NCBI RefSeq assembly: GCF_002217285.1
Contig: NZ_MUGW01000015.1
Coordinates: 20,174-84,173 of the forward strand
Source of the DNA: Flavobacterium hercynium
GTDB lineage: Bacteria > Bacteroidota > Bacteroidia > Flavobacteriales > Flavobacteriaceae
DNA: 64,000 nt
Direction: 5' to 3'
Shown here: positions 8,818 to 18,536 of the stretch, piece by piece
Layout of the letters: every line of letters starts with the position of its first letter
How positions within the stretch are numbered: position 1 is the first letter of the stretch
Made by a program: the position numbers and the translations under genes
The notes under the pieces: generated by a model
The model's input: only the letters and a program-made list of their open reading frames with translations
Databases searched by the model: none
What the model was told of the DNA's origin: nothing

Positions 8818-9003
8818 AGTTGAAAGTCGTAAAGTCGTAAAGTCATATAAGTCGAAAGTTTGAAAGTCTTAAAGTTAAAAAGGAAATCCAGAACCTTTAT
8901 TTTTAAAAGTTCTGGATTTCGTTAAGTCTTTTTTAGTTTTAAAGTTTTTTAGTCTAAAGTTAGAAAGTTGAAAATCTAAAATCTGCATTCTAAAATCTAC
9001 GAT
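8818..9003. repeat. Degenerate 7-8-nt repeats flanking a terminator hairpin
   Basis: Two blocks of drifting short units (GAAAGTCGTAAAGTC type at 8818-8876; AAAATCTAAAATCT type at 8936-9003) surround a hairpin at 8884-8919 with AAATCCAGAAC and GTTCTGGATTT arms. The right block runs up to the TAG stop of the minus-strand gene at 9004, so the whole is its 3' untranslated region. Together with the lpd leader (8701-8817) this accounts for the gap. Confidence 0.75.
8884..8919 (-). terminator. Probable terminator of the HNH-like gene
   Basis: An 11-bp perfect stem with a 14-base AT-rich loop, downstream of the stop at 9004 on the minus strand. Confidence 0.65.
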
Positions 9004-9588
9004 CTAAATTTTAATATGTCCCCAGTTCTCGCCGCTGGCAATTCGTCTTATTTGCATTTCGCTTACTCCAAATTGTTTGGCGATCATTTTTAGACGTGTT
9101 TTTTGTTCCGGTCGTGCTAAGATTTTTTTGATTAGCATAACTTTAGTTGTCGTTAGTTTTCTGCCGTCAGATTTTAAGTTGTGTTCAATTAGATTCTTTT
9201 TGGCTTGAATTACATGCGGACTTTTGCGGCTGTGCGCCATCATTTCGGCTTTTGTTGCCCAACGTAAATTGTTGACATCGTCATTGCTGCGGTTGTAATC
9301 AAGATGCAATACATAGGTTTGCTCTTCGGATTCTTTTGGTATAAAATATTGCGCTACTAACTTGTATAAAAAAAGATATTTGTTTACAATTTTGTCGTCA
9401 TTTTTAACCTTAAATCTAAAGGTTGGATATCCGTCGCTGAGACCTCCTTTGAGGATTCTTCCGTTTTCGATTTTGTCGGAAAAACTAATTAAACGACCGC
9501 GGTTTGAAATGGCATATTTAAGTTGTAATGATGCGTTAATTTCTAATTCTTTAAACTCTTCGTTAGGATAAAATCTATTTTTTAGCAT
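9004..9588 (-). CDS. NUMOD4/HNH-like protein with C-terminal helix-turn-helix
   Basis: A 194-residue protein. Residues 10-50 read like a NUMOD4 module (YAISNRGRLISF, GYPTFRFKV), residues 85-120 like an HNH finger (LHLDYNRSNDDVNNLRWAT), and the C-terminus like a small helix-turn-helix (MIAKQFGVSEMQIRRIASGENW). This is the domain order of homing endonucleases and phage HNH enzymes. Only one histidine precedes the LDYNRSN core where many active enzymes have two, so cleavage activity is doubtful; a domesticated DNA-binding role is possible. It stands alone, not inside an intron or intein. Confidence 0.75.
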   Translation of the reverse strand: MLKNRFYPNEEFKELEINASLQLKYAISNRGRLISFSDKIENGRILKGGLSDGYPTFRFKVKNDDKIVNKYLFLYKLVAQYFIPKESEEQTYVLHLDYNRSNDDVNNLRWATKAEMMAHSRKSPHVIQAKKNLIEHNLKSDGRKLTTTKVMLIKKILARPEQKTRLKMIAKQFGVSEMQIRRIASGENWGHIKI

Positions 9589-9789
9589 TGGTCTTTTACA
9601 TTTGATTTATATTCTGATTATATTCTCAAATATAAAAAATAGAAATTCGACTTTTCTTAATTTACTGGTGCTGAGCACAAGTTTTATGATTCTTATAACG
9701 GTATTTTAACTTTTTTAAGATTTTATTTGGTATTTAAAATGTCATTTTTCTTCTAAAATTGATGTAAAAATTAAAAACGTAAAAATAGA

Positions 9790-9821
9790 AAAGGCTCAAT
9801 CTTATATAAAATTGAGCCTTT
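9790..9821 (-). terminator. Rho-independent terminator of the ABC exporter
   Basis: AAAGGCTCAAT and ATTGAGCCTTT arms (11 bp) around a 10-base loop, 23 bases past the stop at 9845. Confidence 0.85.
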
Positions 9822-9844
9822 GTATTTACATATTAACTGATAAA

Positions 9845-11599
9845 CTAGTTCGCTACTGAAAATTGCGAATCATATAAGTTTTTGTAATATCCATCTGTTT
9901 TGGTAAGCAATTCATGATGTGTTCCTTGTTCTACAATTAGACCTTTGTCCATGACAACAATTTTGTCGGCATTTACAATTGTAGCTAGTCGATGCGCTAT
10001 AATGATAGAGGTTCTTCCTTTTGTAATGGTTTCGGTAGCACGCTGAATGAGTTCTTCTGAATAGGTGTCGATTGATGATGTAGCTTCATCTAGAATTAGA
10101 ATACTCGGATTACTAACATACGAACGCAAAAACGCTATTAGCTGACGCTGTCCTGACGAAAGCATTACACCACGTTCTTTTACGTCAAAATCATAATCAT
10201 CCGGCAAGCTCATGATGAAATCATGTACGCCGATAATTTTAGCAGCATTTATAACACGATCGCGCGTAATTTCGGGATTGTGCAAGGTTATATTGTTGTA
10301 AATAGTATCTGCAAATAAAAACACGTCTTGCAATACGACAGCAATTTGTTTTCGTAAAGATGCCAAAGTATAGTTTTCGATATTTTGACCGTCTATATAA
10401 ATAGTACCGCTGTTGATTTCGTAAAAGCGATTCAATAGATTGATGATGGTCGATTTTCCTGCTCCCGTAGATCCTACAATGGCGATAGTTTGCCCGGCGG
10501 CTACTGATAAGTCGATTCCTTTGATGACTTCTTCTTCCGGAATGTAACTAAAGTGTATGTCTTTGAATTCGATGCTTCCGCTAAAAACGGGAGCTTCTAT
10601 TGTTCCGGTATCCTGAATGTGATCTTGTGTGTCAATAATATCAAAAACACGATTGGCTGCAATCATTCCTAATTGCATCTCGTTGAATTTATCCGCAATC
10701 TGACGAAGCGGATTAAAAAGCATTCCGATAAACATAGTATAGGAAAACAAATCTCCAAACGTTGTAAAATGGTTTCCGCCTAAGATTTTAAATCCGCCAT
10801 AAACGACTACTAATCCTAATGTTATTGAAGATATAATATCCGCAATTGGAAAAAAGATGGAGTTGTATAAAATGGTTTTTATCCAGGCAACGCGATGTTT
10901 GTCGTTGATGTTTTTAAAATTTTCAGCTTCAATTTTCTCTCTGTTAAAGAGCTGAACGATCTTCATTCCGGTAACACGTTCCTGAACAAAGGAATTCATA
11001 TTAGCGATTTGTGTACGAACTTCCTCGAAAGCGACTTGCATTTTGCGTTGAAATATTCGGGTAATAAAAACCAAAATCGGCATGGCAACAACGACAATCC
11101 AGGTTAGTTCCCAGTTCATATAAAACATAAAGATAAGCACGACAAGCATTTTCATCAGGTCGCTTATAATCATAAATAAACCCTGGCTAAAGATTCTGGC
11201 AATCGACTCTATGTCTGAAACAGATCTGGTTACCAATTGTCCTACGGGAACCAAATCGAAATATTTCATTCTAAAACTCAGGATGTGTTTAAAAAGCTTG
11301 GTACGTATGTCTTTTACAATGTCTTGTCCGAGCCAATTTGCCCAGTAAACAAAATAAAATTGTGAAAATACTTCCAGTAAAAGGACAACTCCCATCAGAA
11401 TAATATACATCAGTAAACCATGTTTGTCGTGCGTTGTAATATAACCATCGACGGTTTGCTTTAGTAAATAAGGACGAAGTGCTGCAAAAACAGACAAGGA
11501 TACAGCAAATAATATAACGCCGTAATAACGCCATTTATAAGGTTTGGTGTATTTTAAGATTCGTTTGAATAATCCGGTATCAAATGCTTTTGCTTTCAT
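9845..11599 (-). CDS. ABC transporter, fused permease and ATPase (MsbA-like half exporter)
   Basis: A 584-residue half transporter expected to act as a dimer in the inner membrane. Residues 1-320 hold six transmembrane helices of the ABC exporter type 1 fold. The ATPase domain has Walker A GSTGAGKST, a Q-loop (VLQDVFLF), an LSSGQRQ signature (consensus LSGGQ), Walker B ILILDEAT and the H-loop IAHRL. The substrate is not readable; lipid or multidrug export is typical. A hairpin of heptad repeats lies between it and truA, so the two may or may not share a transcript. Confidence 0.93.
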   Translation of the reverse strand: MKAKAFDTGLFKRILKYTKPYKWRYYGVILFAVSLSVFAALRPYLLKQTVDGYITTHDKHGLLMYIILMGVVLLLEVFSQFYFVYWANWLGQDIVKDIRTKLFKHILSFRMKYFDLVPVGQLVTRSVSDIESIARIFSQGLFMIISDLMKMLVVLIFMFYMNWELTWIVVVAMPILVFITRIFQRKMQVAFEEVRTQIANMNSFVQERVTGMKIVQLFNREKIEAENFKNINDKHRVAWIKTILYNSIFFPIADIISSITLGLVVVYGGFKILGGNHFTTFGDLFSYTMFIGMLFNPLRQIADKFNEMQLGMIAANRVFDIIDTQDHIQDTGTIEAPVFSGSIEFKDIHFSYIPEEEVIKGIDLSVAAGQTIAIVGSTGAGKSTIINLLNRFYEINSGTIYIDGQNIENYTLASLRKQIAVVLQDVFLFADTIYNNITLHNPEITRDRVINAAKIIGVHDFIMSLPDDYDFDVKERGVMLSSGQRQLIAFLRSYVSNPSILILDEATSSIDTYSEELIQRATETITKGRTSIIIAHRLATIVNADKIVVMDKGLIVEQGTHHELLTKTDGYYKNLYDSQFSVAN

Positions 11600-11603
11600 T
11601 TTT

Positions 11604-11775
11604 TTTTTTGCTTTAAGCTGTAGGCAGTAGGCTTTAGGCTTTTTTTGCTTTATGCTATTTTTTTATGCTTTAAGCTTTAAGCTGTATGCTTTAGGCTTTT
11701 TTTATATGCTTTACGTTTAAGGCTGTTTTTTATTATAAGATAAAGGCTTAAAGCTTACAGCCTAAAGCCTACAGC
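11604..11775. repeat. Heptad-repeat array forming a long hairpin
   Basis: The left part repeats GCTTTAA/GCTGTAG/GCTTTAG units with a 7-base period; the right part carries their reverse complements (AGCCTAA, AGCCTAC). The arms can pair into an imperfect hairpin of about 170 bases. The right end abuts the TAG stop of truA. GCCTAAAGCCTACAGC at 11760-11775 occurs again exactly at 50150-50165 in another array. Confidence 0.85.
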
Positions 11776-12510
11776 CTAAATATAGTCGTAATCTATTTCA
11801 GTTAAATACAATCCGTGTGCTGGGACTGAAAAACCTGCTTTTTCTCTGTTTTTGCTGGCGATTATTTGCTCAACATCGTTAAGCGTAATTTTATGTAAAC
11901 CAACATTTATTAATGTTCCTACAATAGCCCGAACCATGTTTCTTAAAAAGCGGTTGGCTGAGATTGTAAAAATCAGTTTGTTGTTTTCTGTTTTCCAATG
12001 CGCCTGAAAAATGGTGCAGTCAAAGGTATTAACGTCTGTATTTACTTTAGAGAAACACTGAAAATCGGTGTGATTCAATAAAATTTTCGCAGCGTCATTC
12101 ATCAAAGCTACATCCAGATTTTGATTAAAATACCAGCTTAGTTCTTCTGAAAAAGGATTTTTTATGGTATTGATGTGGTACTCATACGTTCGTTTAGTAG
12201 CATCAAATCGGCAATGCGCATCGTCGTGAACCGGAATGATATTAAAAATGGCTATGTCTTTTGGGAGATAGGAGTTTAGTTTATGCATTAAAACGGGAAC
12301 ATCGATCTCTTTTTCATAATCAAAATGAGCATACATTTCCTGCGCATGAACACCAGTGTCTGTTCTTCCGGCTCCCATTGCATTTATCGGTGAATTTAAT
12401 AAAACCGAAAGTCCTTTGTTTAAGGTTTCCTGAACAGAGGATGCGTTAGGTTGAATTTGCCAGCCATGATAATGTGTTCCGTTATAAGCGAATTGAATAA
12501 AATATCTCAT
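11776..12510 (-). CDS. truA: tRNA pseudouridine(38-40) synthase TruA
   Basis: Converts uridines 38-40 in the anticodon arm of tRNAs to pseudouridine. I start at the ATG of MRYFIQFAYNG (12510), giving 244 residues, because the family begins there; an upstream in-frame extension has no homology-like features. The catalytic aspartate lies in GAGRTDTGVHA, followed by HFDYE and the C-terminal FLRNMVRAIVGT helix typical of TruA. Confidence 0.95.
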   Translation of the reverse strand: MRYFIQFAYNGTHYHGWQIQPNASSVQETLNKGLSVLLNSPINAMGAGRTDTGVHAQEMYAHFDYEKEIDVPVLMHKLNSYLPKDIAIFNIIPVHDDAHCRFDATKRTYEYHINTIKNPFSEELSWYFNQNLDVALMNDAAKILLNHTDFQCFSKVNTDVNTFDCTIFQAHWKTENNKLIFTISANRFLRNMVRAIVGTLINVGLHKITLNDVEQIIASKNREKAGFSVPAHGLYLTEIDYDYI

Positions 12511-12657
12511 TTTAAGGGACAGAGGTTTTTTTAAAAGGTCCTGAGGTTCTGAAATACAAAGGTACAAAGTTTTCTTTAATAAGGAGCTAAGGCTTTAGGT
12601 TGTTAAGGTTCTAATGGTTTTGTATCTTTACCACTTTTGAATCTCTTTTGCCTTAAC

Positions 12658-13152
12658 ATGAAAAAAATATTGCTTCTTTCTGATACGCACAGCCACATCG
12701 ATGATACTATTCTAAAATACGTTGCACAAGCCGATGAAGTATGGCACGCAGGTGATATTGGAGATCTAAATGTTACGGATACTATAAAAAAGCTTAAACC
12801 TTTACGTTGTGTGTACGGAAATATTGATGATGCAAAAGCACGATTAGAATTTCCGCTTCATAACCGATTTTTATGCGAAGATGTTTCGGTTTGGATTACA
12901 CACATTGGCGGATATCCCGGAAAATACAATCCCAACATAAAAGAAGAAATGGCTTTGAATCCTCCAAAGTTGTTTATTTGCGGGCATTCGCATATACTAA
13001 AAGTTATTTATGATAAAAAAAATAATTTGCTGCACATGAATCCGGGAGCTGCAGGAAAAAGTGGATTTCATCAAATGCGAACTATGTTGCGATTTGTAAT
13101 CGAAGGCGATAAGATAAAAGACCTGGAAATTATTGAGATTGGCAAAAAATAG
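12658..13152 (+). CDS. YfcE/MJ0936-type metallophosphoesterase
   Basis: A 164-residue protein starting at the ATG 12658 (an upstream TTG is unlikely). It has the full set of calcineurin-like metal motifs: SDTHSH, HAGDIGD, GNIDD, THIGG and CGHSH. The family contains small phosphodiesterases with broad in vitro activity on phosphodiesters, using two metal ions. It is convergent with the histidine kinase gene, with stop codons 2 bases apart. Confidence 0.92.
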   Translation: MKKILLLSDTHSHIDDTILKYVAQADEVWHAGDIGDLNVTDTIKKLKPLRCVYGNIDDAKARLEFPLHNRFLCEDVSVWITHIGGYPGKYNPNIKEEMALNPPKLFICGHSHILKVIYDKKNNLLHMNPGAAGKSGFHQMRTMLRFVIEGDKIKDLEIIEIGKK

Positions 13153-13154
13153 GA

Positions 13155-14099
13155 TTACACAGCCGGAACTTTTATTTTTATAGAAGTACCCGTTTTTTCG
13201 ATCATTTTCGAGGTAATAATAAAACTTCCTTTTAGTTTTTTTATTCGTGCTCTAATTCTGTTTAATCCAAAACCTTCACCTCTGTTGAGTTTTTCGGTAT
13301 GAAAACCTTTTCCGTTATCGTTAATCGTGATGATAAGACGGCTGCTGGTTTGGTGAATAGTAATCGATGCTTCGGTAGCACCGCTGTGTTTTATGATGTT
13401 GTTGAATAATTCTGTAACAATAAAATAGATTTTGATTTCGAATTTTTCATTGTATCGTTTTTCAGTAGAAACATTACTTATAAATTCGAAGTGAATGCTT
13501 GAATTGGAGTTTTTTTCGCATAAGTCTTCTAATGCATAAACTAATCCAAAACGTACCAATAGAGTAGGGATCAACTCGTGAGACATATCACGTAAACGAT
13601 CGTGTACCTCTTCTAAAATGGTTTTTGCTTTTAATATTTCAACAGATTTTATATTGTTTTGTGCGACAAATACATTTAGATGCAAGCCAACAGAAGATAG
13701 TAACGAATTGATATTGTCGTGTAAAAAGGAGGCTATTTTTTTTCTTTCGCTTTCCTGTCCGTCGATACCGGAGTTGATAATGTTGAGTTGTAACTTTTGC
13801 TTAATATCCTTTTGTCTGTTCTTTCTTTTTAGTTCATTGTTTTCATAAACGAAGAAAATTAAAATGCACAGTAAGATCACTAAGATCACAAACAAACTCA
13901 CTACAAGTTTGCGTTCGTGCTTTTCTTGTTTTACAATTTGTTGCTCTTTCGCGTTTTTAGAAGAAAAAAGGGAATCCGTTTTGCTATTGTATAGTTCGTT
14001 GCCTGTTTTTGGAGCAAAAGCTCCAGGTTGGGCATAGCAAGTTATTCCGTTAAGCGTAATAAGGAGAAAAGTAAATAAAAAAAATCTCAGTAAAGGCAT
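13155..14099 (-). CDS. Sensor histidine kinase (NarX/DegS-type HisKA_3 family)
   Basis: A 314-residue protein with an N-terminal signal segment, a short periplasmic part of about 40 residues, and a transmembrane helix near residues 65-88. The dimerisation/phosphorylation helix contains ERKKIASFLHDNINSLLSS, in which the histidine before DN is the phospho-acceptor. The ATPase domain shows ELFNNIIKHSG (N box), DNGKGF (G1) and GFGLNRIRARI (G2). The small sensor region leaves the stimulus unknown. It follows its response-regulator gene by 25 bases, so the two form an operon and partner pair. Confidence 0.92.
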   Translation of the reverse strand: MPLLRFFLFTFLLITLNGITCYAQPGAFAPKTGNELYNSKTDSLFSSKNAKEQQIVKQEKHERKLVVSLFVILVILLCILIFFVYENNELKRKNRQKDIKQKLQLNIINSGIDGQESERKKIASFLHDNINSLLSSVGLHLNVFVAQNNIKSVEILKAKTILEEVHDRLRDMSHELIPTLLVRFGLVYALEDLCEKNSNSSIHFEFISNVSTEKRYNEKFEIKIYFIVTELFNNIIKHSGATEASITIHQTSSRLIITINDNGKGFHTEKLNRGEGFGLNRIRARIKKLKGSFIITSKMIEKTGTSIKIKVPAV

Positions 14100-14124
14100 A
14101 TACAGCTATTTGATTAATAAAGTT

Positions 14125-14793
14125 TTAATTCTTGATTAATTTATTTTTGATTGCATATTTTACAATACCAATTACATTTTTCAGATGTAATTTTTTCATG
14201 ATATTTTTTCGATGTGTTTCTACTGTATTCAGACTTATATAAAGTTGTTCGCTTATTTCTTTTCCACTGTATTCCAGAGAAATTAAGGTTATTATTTCTA
14301 TTTCCCGAGCGCTTAAAGAAAGCAATTTAGGTTCGGGATTTTTAATTAATTTGGGATTGTTTTGGGTAAAGCTGGCAAAGATTTTTTTTCGCACGTGATC
14401 ATCAAAATATTCTTCGTTATTATTAGCAGCTTCAATAGCCTGAATAATATGTTCTCCGGCACATTTTTTAGTTAAATAACCAAGTGCTCCTAATTTCATG
14501 ACTTCCTTGATTATTTTCAGATCGTCATAACTGGAAAGAATAATTACTTTGCAAGGAAATTTTTTCTCTTTAAATTCCTTTAATACTGCAATTCCATCCT
14601 TGTTTGGCATGCTAATATCGAGAAGTAAAACATCAGCATTATTAGCTACAACATCAGCATAAACAGCATTTCCATCGACAGAGTTTCCCGCTACTTCGAA
14701 TTCCGGGACAGTATGAAGTAAATTGGTAAGTCCGTCTAAAAGGACCTGATGATCATCTGCCAGATGTATTCTTGTTTTTTGTGTCATTTTCAT
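14125..14793 (-). CDS. LuxR/NarL-type response regulator
   Basis: About 222 residues from the ATG at 14793 (a TTG at 14811 and an ATG at 14787 are alternatives). The receiver domain has the acidic pair ADDH, the phospho-acceptor aspartate in LLLDISMPN and the lysine in LTKK. The C-terminal helix-turn-helix has LSAREIEIITL and ISLNTVETHRKNIMKKL. It is expected to be phosphorylated by the kinase encoded next in the operon. Targets are unknown. Confidence 0.92.
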   Translation of the reverse strand: MKMTQKTRIHLADDHQVLLDGLTNLLHTVPEFEVAGNSVDGNAVYADVVANNADVLLLDISMPNKDGIAVLKEFKEKKFPCKVIILSSYDDLKIIKEVMKLGALGYLTKKCAGEHIIQAIEAANNNEEYFDDHVRKKIFASFTQNNPKLIKNPEPKLLSLSAREIEIITLISLEYSGKEISEQLYISLNTVETHRKNIMKKLHLKNVIGIVKYAIKNKLIKN

Positions 14794-14880
14794 TTTATCA
14801 TGGAAAGCCAAAAATAGGAAAAAAAATCTTATAAAGCTTTGATTATAGGACAGTCTTTAACAAAACAGCGGATACAAAAA

Positions 14881-14904
14881 AACCCGAATTATAAAATTCG
14901 GGTT
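14881..14904 (-). terminator. Terminator of the DUF4293 gene
   Basis: AACCCGAAT and ATTCGGGTT arms with a 6-base loop and an A-run on the plus strand, 31 bases past the stop at 14936. Confidence 0.75.
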
Positions 14905-14935
14905 CTCTTCGCACAAAAAACTTAAGTTTATAGGT

Positions 14936-15349
14936 TTATCTCAAACGGTCAACAGATTTTACAAGATCTTCATCCTTCTTGATGGCCTTATTAGCTAAAA
15001 CTAATAATACGATAGCAACAATCGGTAGAAACATCCCAATACCTTTCTCTGAAACAGTAGCTGCTTCTCCAGATAGATTTAGTGATCGATATACAAACAA
15101 TCCTAATAAAATTAAATTTAATATTATGTTCAGTCTGCCCATGACAAACTGATTTTGTCTCTTTTTGTATGAAATAATACTGATGATAGTTAACATCGTG
15201 CTTAGACCTAATAATATAGTGTACACCTGATCTTGCATAAAATAAAATGCTTTTCCTGTATTAAGTGTCCAAAGCGGAATAAAAAACATTAAAACTCCCG
15301 TAATAATAAAAGTCAGAAGTAAATAAACAGTTTGAATTCTTTGTATCAT
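14936..15349 (-). CDS. DUF4293 family membrane protein
   Basis: A 137-residue protein with four hydrophobic segments (about 8-28, 40-60, 72-90, 104-122) and a charged C-terminal tail, starting MIQRIQTVYLLL as this Bacteroidetes family does. Function unknown. It is divergent from rho with 183 bases between them, an arrangement I recall as common in flavobacteria. Confidence 0.85.
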   Translation of the reverse strand: MIQRIQTVYLLLTFIITGVLMFFIPLWTLNTGKAFYFMQDQVYTILLGLSTMLTIISIISYKKRQNQFVMGRLNIILNLILLGLFVYRSLNLSGEAATVSEKGIGMFLPIVAIVLLVLANKAIKKDEDLVKSVDRLR

Positions 15350-15532
15350 GATTTAATAATTGTTCTACAAAAATATATTTTCTTTTTTATAAATACTATT
15401 GTATGATAAAATTTTATTCGTATTATTGCATCATAATACCGTAAGCACTTCATACTGCGGTCAATTGAAAAATAGTATCTATCTATTCTTTTTACAGTAT
15501 TCCTTTAAAATAATTAAATTCATAGAACATTC

Positions 15533-17326
15533 ATGTTTGATATTTCTGCATTAAAAGAAATGAAGCTTTCTGAGCTTCAAGACATAGCTAAGTTAGCTAA
15601 AACTATAAAGTTTAACGGTGTGAAAAAAGAGACTCTGATTACTCAGATTTTAGCACATCAGGAAGCTAGTAATGCATCAGCTGCTGCGCCTGTAACAGAA
15701 GCACCTGCAGATGATAACAAACCAAAAAGAGCAAGAATAGTTCCTGCTAAGAAACCGGCAGCAATAAAAAAGACGGCTCCTGTTTTAGAGTTTGATAAGC
15801 AAGAAGAAACTCAGGAAAATAGTGTAGAAGCAGTTGTTCCGAATGAAGAAGCTCCGGTAAACGAAGTTCAGGAAATTAAAAGCCCTGAGAAAAAAGGACC
15901 AAAAATCGTAAAGTTTAATAAATCAGCTTACGAAAAGAAAGTAGCCTTACAAAAAGAAAAAGAAGCTTCGAAAGAAGCAGGTGCAGAGGAAGAAGCGGAT
16001 GTTGTAAATAACGCTCCAATAGCAGAAAAAAAGGAAGTAGAAGAAAAAGCAGAAGTTGCTGGTCCGGTAAAAAAGATTAATCCTAATCAGAATAAAAATC
16101 AAAACCAAAATCCGAACCAGAACCCGAATCCAAATCAAAACGGGAATAATGGAAACCAAAATCCTAATCATAAAAATAAAAAGAATAATTTTAGAGATTC
16201 AGACTTTGAATTTGATGGAATTATAGAAAGTGAAGGTGTTCTTGAAATGATGCCGGATGGTTACGGTTTTTTACGTTCATCAGATTACAATTATTTAGCC
16301 TCTCCAGATGATATTTATTTATCAACTTCACAAATTAGATTGTTCGGTCTTAAAACCGGAGATACTGTAAAAGGAGTGGTTCGTCCTCCAAAAGAAGGAG
16401 AAAAGTTTTTTCCTTTAGTTCGTGTTCTTAAAATCAATGGTCACGATCCTCAAGTAGTTCGCGATAGAGTTTCATTCGAGCACTTAACACCCGTTTTTCC
16501 TTCAGAAAGATTTAAATTGGCAGAAAAAGGAAGTTCTGTTTCAACACGTATTATCGATTTGTTCTCTCCAATAGGAAAAGGACAGCGTGGTATGATAGTC
16601 GCACAACCAAAAACTGGTAAAACAATGTTGTTAAAAGACATTGCCAATGCAATTGCTGCAAATCACCCGGAAGTATATTTAATTGTTCTTTTAATAGACG
16701 AGCGTCCGGAAGAGGTTACAGATATGCAACGCAGTGTTCGTGGAGAAGTTATTGCTTCTACTTTTGACAGAGAACCACAAGAACACGTAAAAATCGCCAA
16801 CATCGTACTTGAAAAAGCAAAACGCTTAGTAGAATGTGGTCATGACGTTGTTATATTATTAGATTCTATTACCCGTTTGGCAAGAGCTTACAATACTGTT
16901 CAGCCAGCTTCTGGTAAAGTATTAAGTGGTGGTGTTGATGCGAATGCATTGCAAAAACCAAAAAGATTCTTTGGAGCTGCAAGAAATGTAGAGAATGGAG
17001 GTTCATTAAGTATTATCGCTACTGCATTGACAGAAACAGGTTCTAAAATGGACGAAGTAATCTTTGAGGAATTTAAAGGTACTGGTAACATGGAGTTACA
17101 ATTAGACCGTAAAATTGCGAACAAACGTATTTTTCCTGCAATCGATCTTACTTCATCAAGTACACGTCGTGATGATCTTTTATTAGATGAAAAAACATTA
17201 CAAAGAATGTGGATTATGCGTAAATATTTATCTGACATGAATCCGGTAGAATCTATGGATTTTGTTAATGAAAGATTTAAGAAAACAAGAAACAACGAAG
17301 AGTTTTTGATTTCTATGAATGACTAG
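15533..17326 (+). CDS. rho: Transcription termination factor Rho with extended N-terminal insert
   Basis: The hexameric RNA helicase that ends transcription. At 597 residues it is longer than the E. coli form (about 420). The N-terminal Rho_N helix bundle ([20 protein letters not shown]) is followed by a low-complexity insert (about 45-215) rich in Ala/Glu/Pro/Lys and ending in Asn/Gln/Pro repeats. Then come the RNA-binding domain ([14 protein letters not shown]), Walker A AQPKTGKT and [13 protein letters not shown]. Such disordered inserts occur in Rho of several phyla and can alter RNA binding or phase behaviour; that role is not shown here. Confidence 0.97.
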   Translation: MFDISALKEMKLSELQDIAKLAKTIKFNGVKKETLITQILAHQEASNASAAAPVTEAPADDNKPKRARIVPAKKPAAIKKTAPVLEFDKQEETQENSVEAVVPNEEAPVNEVQEIKSPEKKGPKIVKFNKSAYEKKVALQKEKEASKEAGAEEEADVVNNAPIAEKKEVEEKAEVAGPVKKINPNQNKNQNQNPNQNPNPNQNGNNGNQNPNHKNKKNNFRDSDFEFDGIIESEGVLEMMPDGYGFLRSSDYNYLASPDDIYLSTSQIRLFGLKTGDTVKGVVRPPKEGEKFFPLVRVLKINGHDPQVVRDRVSFEHLTPVFPSERFKLAEKGSSVSTRIIDLFSPIGKGQRGMIVAQPKTGKTMLLKDIANAIAANHPEVYLIVLLIDERPEEVTDMQRSVRGEVIASTFDREPQEHVKIANIVLEKAKRLVECGHDVVILLDSITRLARAYNTVQPASGKVLSGGVDANALQKPKRFFGAARNVENGGSLSIIATALTETGSKMDEVIFEEFKGTGNMELQLDRKIANKRIFPAIDLTSSSTRRDDLLLDEKTLQRMWIMRKYLSDMNPVESMDFVNERFKKTRNNEEFLISMND

Positions 17327-17334
17327 AAGGAAGG

Positions 17335-17510
17335 TGCTGAGAGACTGAGTTACAAAGGTTCTAAGGTTTTTCTTTTAGGATTCTATAAATATAAAAAAAG
17401 GGATGAGTTTTTTAAAACTCATCCCTTTTTGTTATTATCTTTTTAGTCGTCGCTTTAGAGATTAGAAACCTCTGAACCTTTGCAACTTTGAACCTTTGAA
17501 TCTAAAAAAA
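17335..17510. repeat. Degenerate 7-8-nt repeats on both sides of the rho terminator
   Basis: The left flank (17335-17385) carries ACAAAGGTTCTAAGG-type units and the right flank (17460-17507) the complementary GAACCTTTG/CAACTTTG units with a period of 8. The arms can pair around the central terminator, enlarging the hairpin. The array starts just after the rho stop and ends just before the stop of the convergent gene. Confidence 0.65.
17397..17428. terminator. Bidirectional terminator between rho and the M28 peptidase gene
   Basis: A 15-bp perfect stem (AAAGGGATGAGTTTT and its complement) with a 2-base loop, followed by T-runs on both strands. Confidence 0.9.
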
Positions 17511-17512
17511 AG

Positions 17513-18532
17513 TTACTTTTTATCAACTACAGGTCTGTTTTCTCTGTTTGCTAAATCCCATGCGATAACAAATGCAAGTTGCGTTCTTTTTGTTAAAGCG
17601 TCGTATTCAATTTTTTCCGGTTCATCACCTTTTCCATGATAATCTTCGTGAACACCATTAAATAAGAAAACAGAAGGAATTCCGTGTTTAGCAAAGTTAT
17701 AGTGGTCAGAACGCTCGTAAAAACGATTCGGATCTTTAGGATCATTAAATTTAAAATCTAAGTCCATTTTTATGTATTTTTCATTCTGAGCTACAACAGC
17801 GTTGTGTAAATCACTTGACAATCTGTCTGCACCAATTACATATACATAGTTGTTTGTTTTTGCGTGCTCTACGTCACGACGGCCAATCATATCGATGTTG
17901 ATATCAGCGACAGTATTTGCTAAAGGAAATAATGGGTTTTCAGAATAGTAACGAGAACCGTGTAAACCATGTTCTTCTCCAGTAACGTGAAGGAATAAGA
18001 TAGAACGTTTTGGACCTTTTCCGTCTTTTTTAGCTTTTGCAAATGCTTTTGCGATTTCTAATAAAGCAACAGTTCCTGAACCATCATCGTCAGCACCATT
18101 ATAGATTTCACCATTTTTGATTCCAACGTGATCGTAGTGCGCTGAAATTACTAAAACTTCGTCTGGTTTTTCAGAACCTTCGATGTACGCCCAAATGTTT
18201 TCAGAATCCGGTAAGTTTTCGTTTCTTCTTGCATTTAAGAATGCAGCAGGAACCGGCTGATAAAAATCTTTTGCTCCTTTAGGAAAAGAAATATTGTGTT
18301 TTTTGTATTCTTCGATCATATAAAGACCTGCTTTTTTTTGACCAGCAGAACCTGTTTCGCGTCCTTCCATTTCGTCAGAAGCAACAATGTATAGCTTAGT
18401 TTTAAGATCTTTTTCGGTAATAAGTTTAATGTATTTGGTTGGATCCGAATTGTCTTTCGATGCCACTCCATTTTGCGTAGTCGAGCACGAATACGCAGAA
18501 GCAATTAGTAATAGAATTAAAAGTTTTTTCAT
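17513..18532 (-). CDS. M28 family metallopeptidase, lipoprotein
   Basis: Start chosen at 18532 (339 residues), where MKKLLILLLIASAYSC gives a clean lipoprotein signal. The zinc-binding motifs of M28 aminopeptidases are present: ISAHYDHVG, NGADDDGSGT (bridging Asp), GEEHG (catalytic Glu), DMIGR and a late ERSDHYNFAKHG histidine. It probably cleaves peptides in the periplasm. The start lies 4 bases after the stop of the DUF3667 gene, so the two are co-transcribed. Confidence 0.92.
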   Translation of the reverse strand: MKKLLILLLIASAYSCSTTQNGVASKDNSDPTKYIKLITEKDLKTKLYIVASDEMEGRETGSAGQKKAGLYMIEEYKKHNISFPKGAKDFYQPVPAAFLNARRNENLPDSENIWAYIEGSEKPDEVLVISAHYDHVGIKNGEIYNGADDDGSGTVALLEIAKAFAKAKKDGKGPKRSILFLHVTGEEHGLHGSRYYSENPLFPLANTVADINIDMIGRRDVEHAKTNNYVYVIGADRLSSDLHNAVVAQNEKYIKMDLDFKFNDPKDPNRFYERSDHYNFAKHGIPSVFLFNGVHEDYHGKGDEPEKIEYDALTKRTQLAFVIAWDLANRENRPVVDKK

Positions 18533-18536
18533 TTGG

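Noticed and set aside
16147..17295. Several long minus-strand frames inside rho
   Set aside because: They are antisense to a well-supported rho reading frame and have no domain features.
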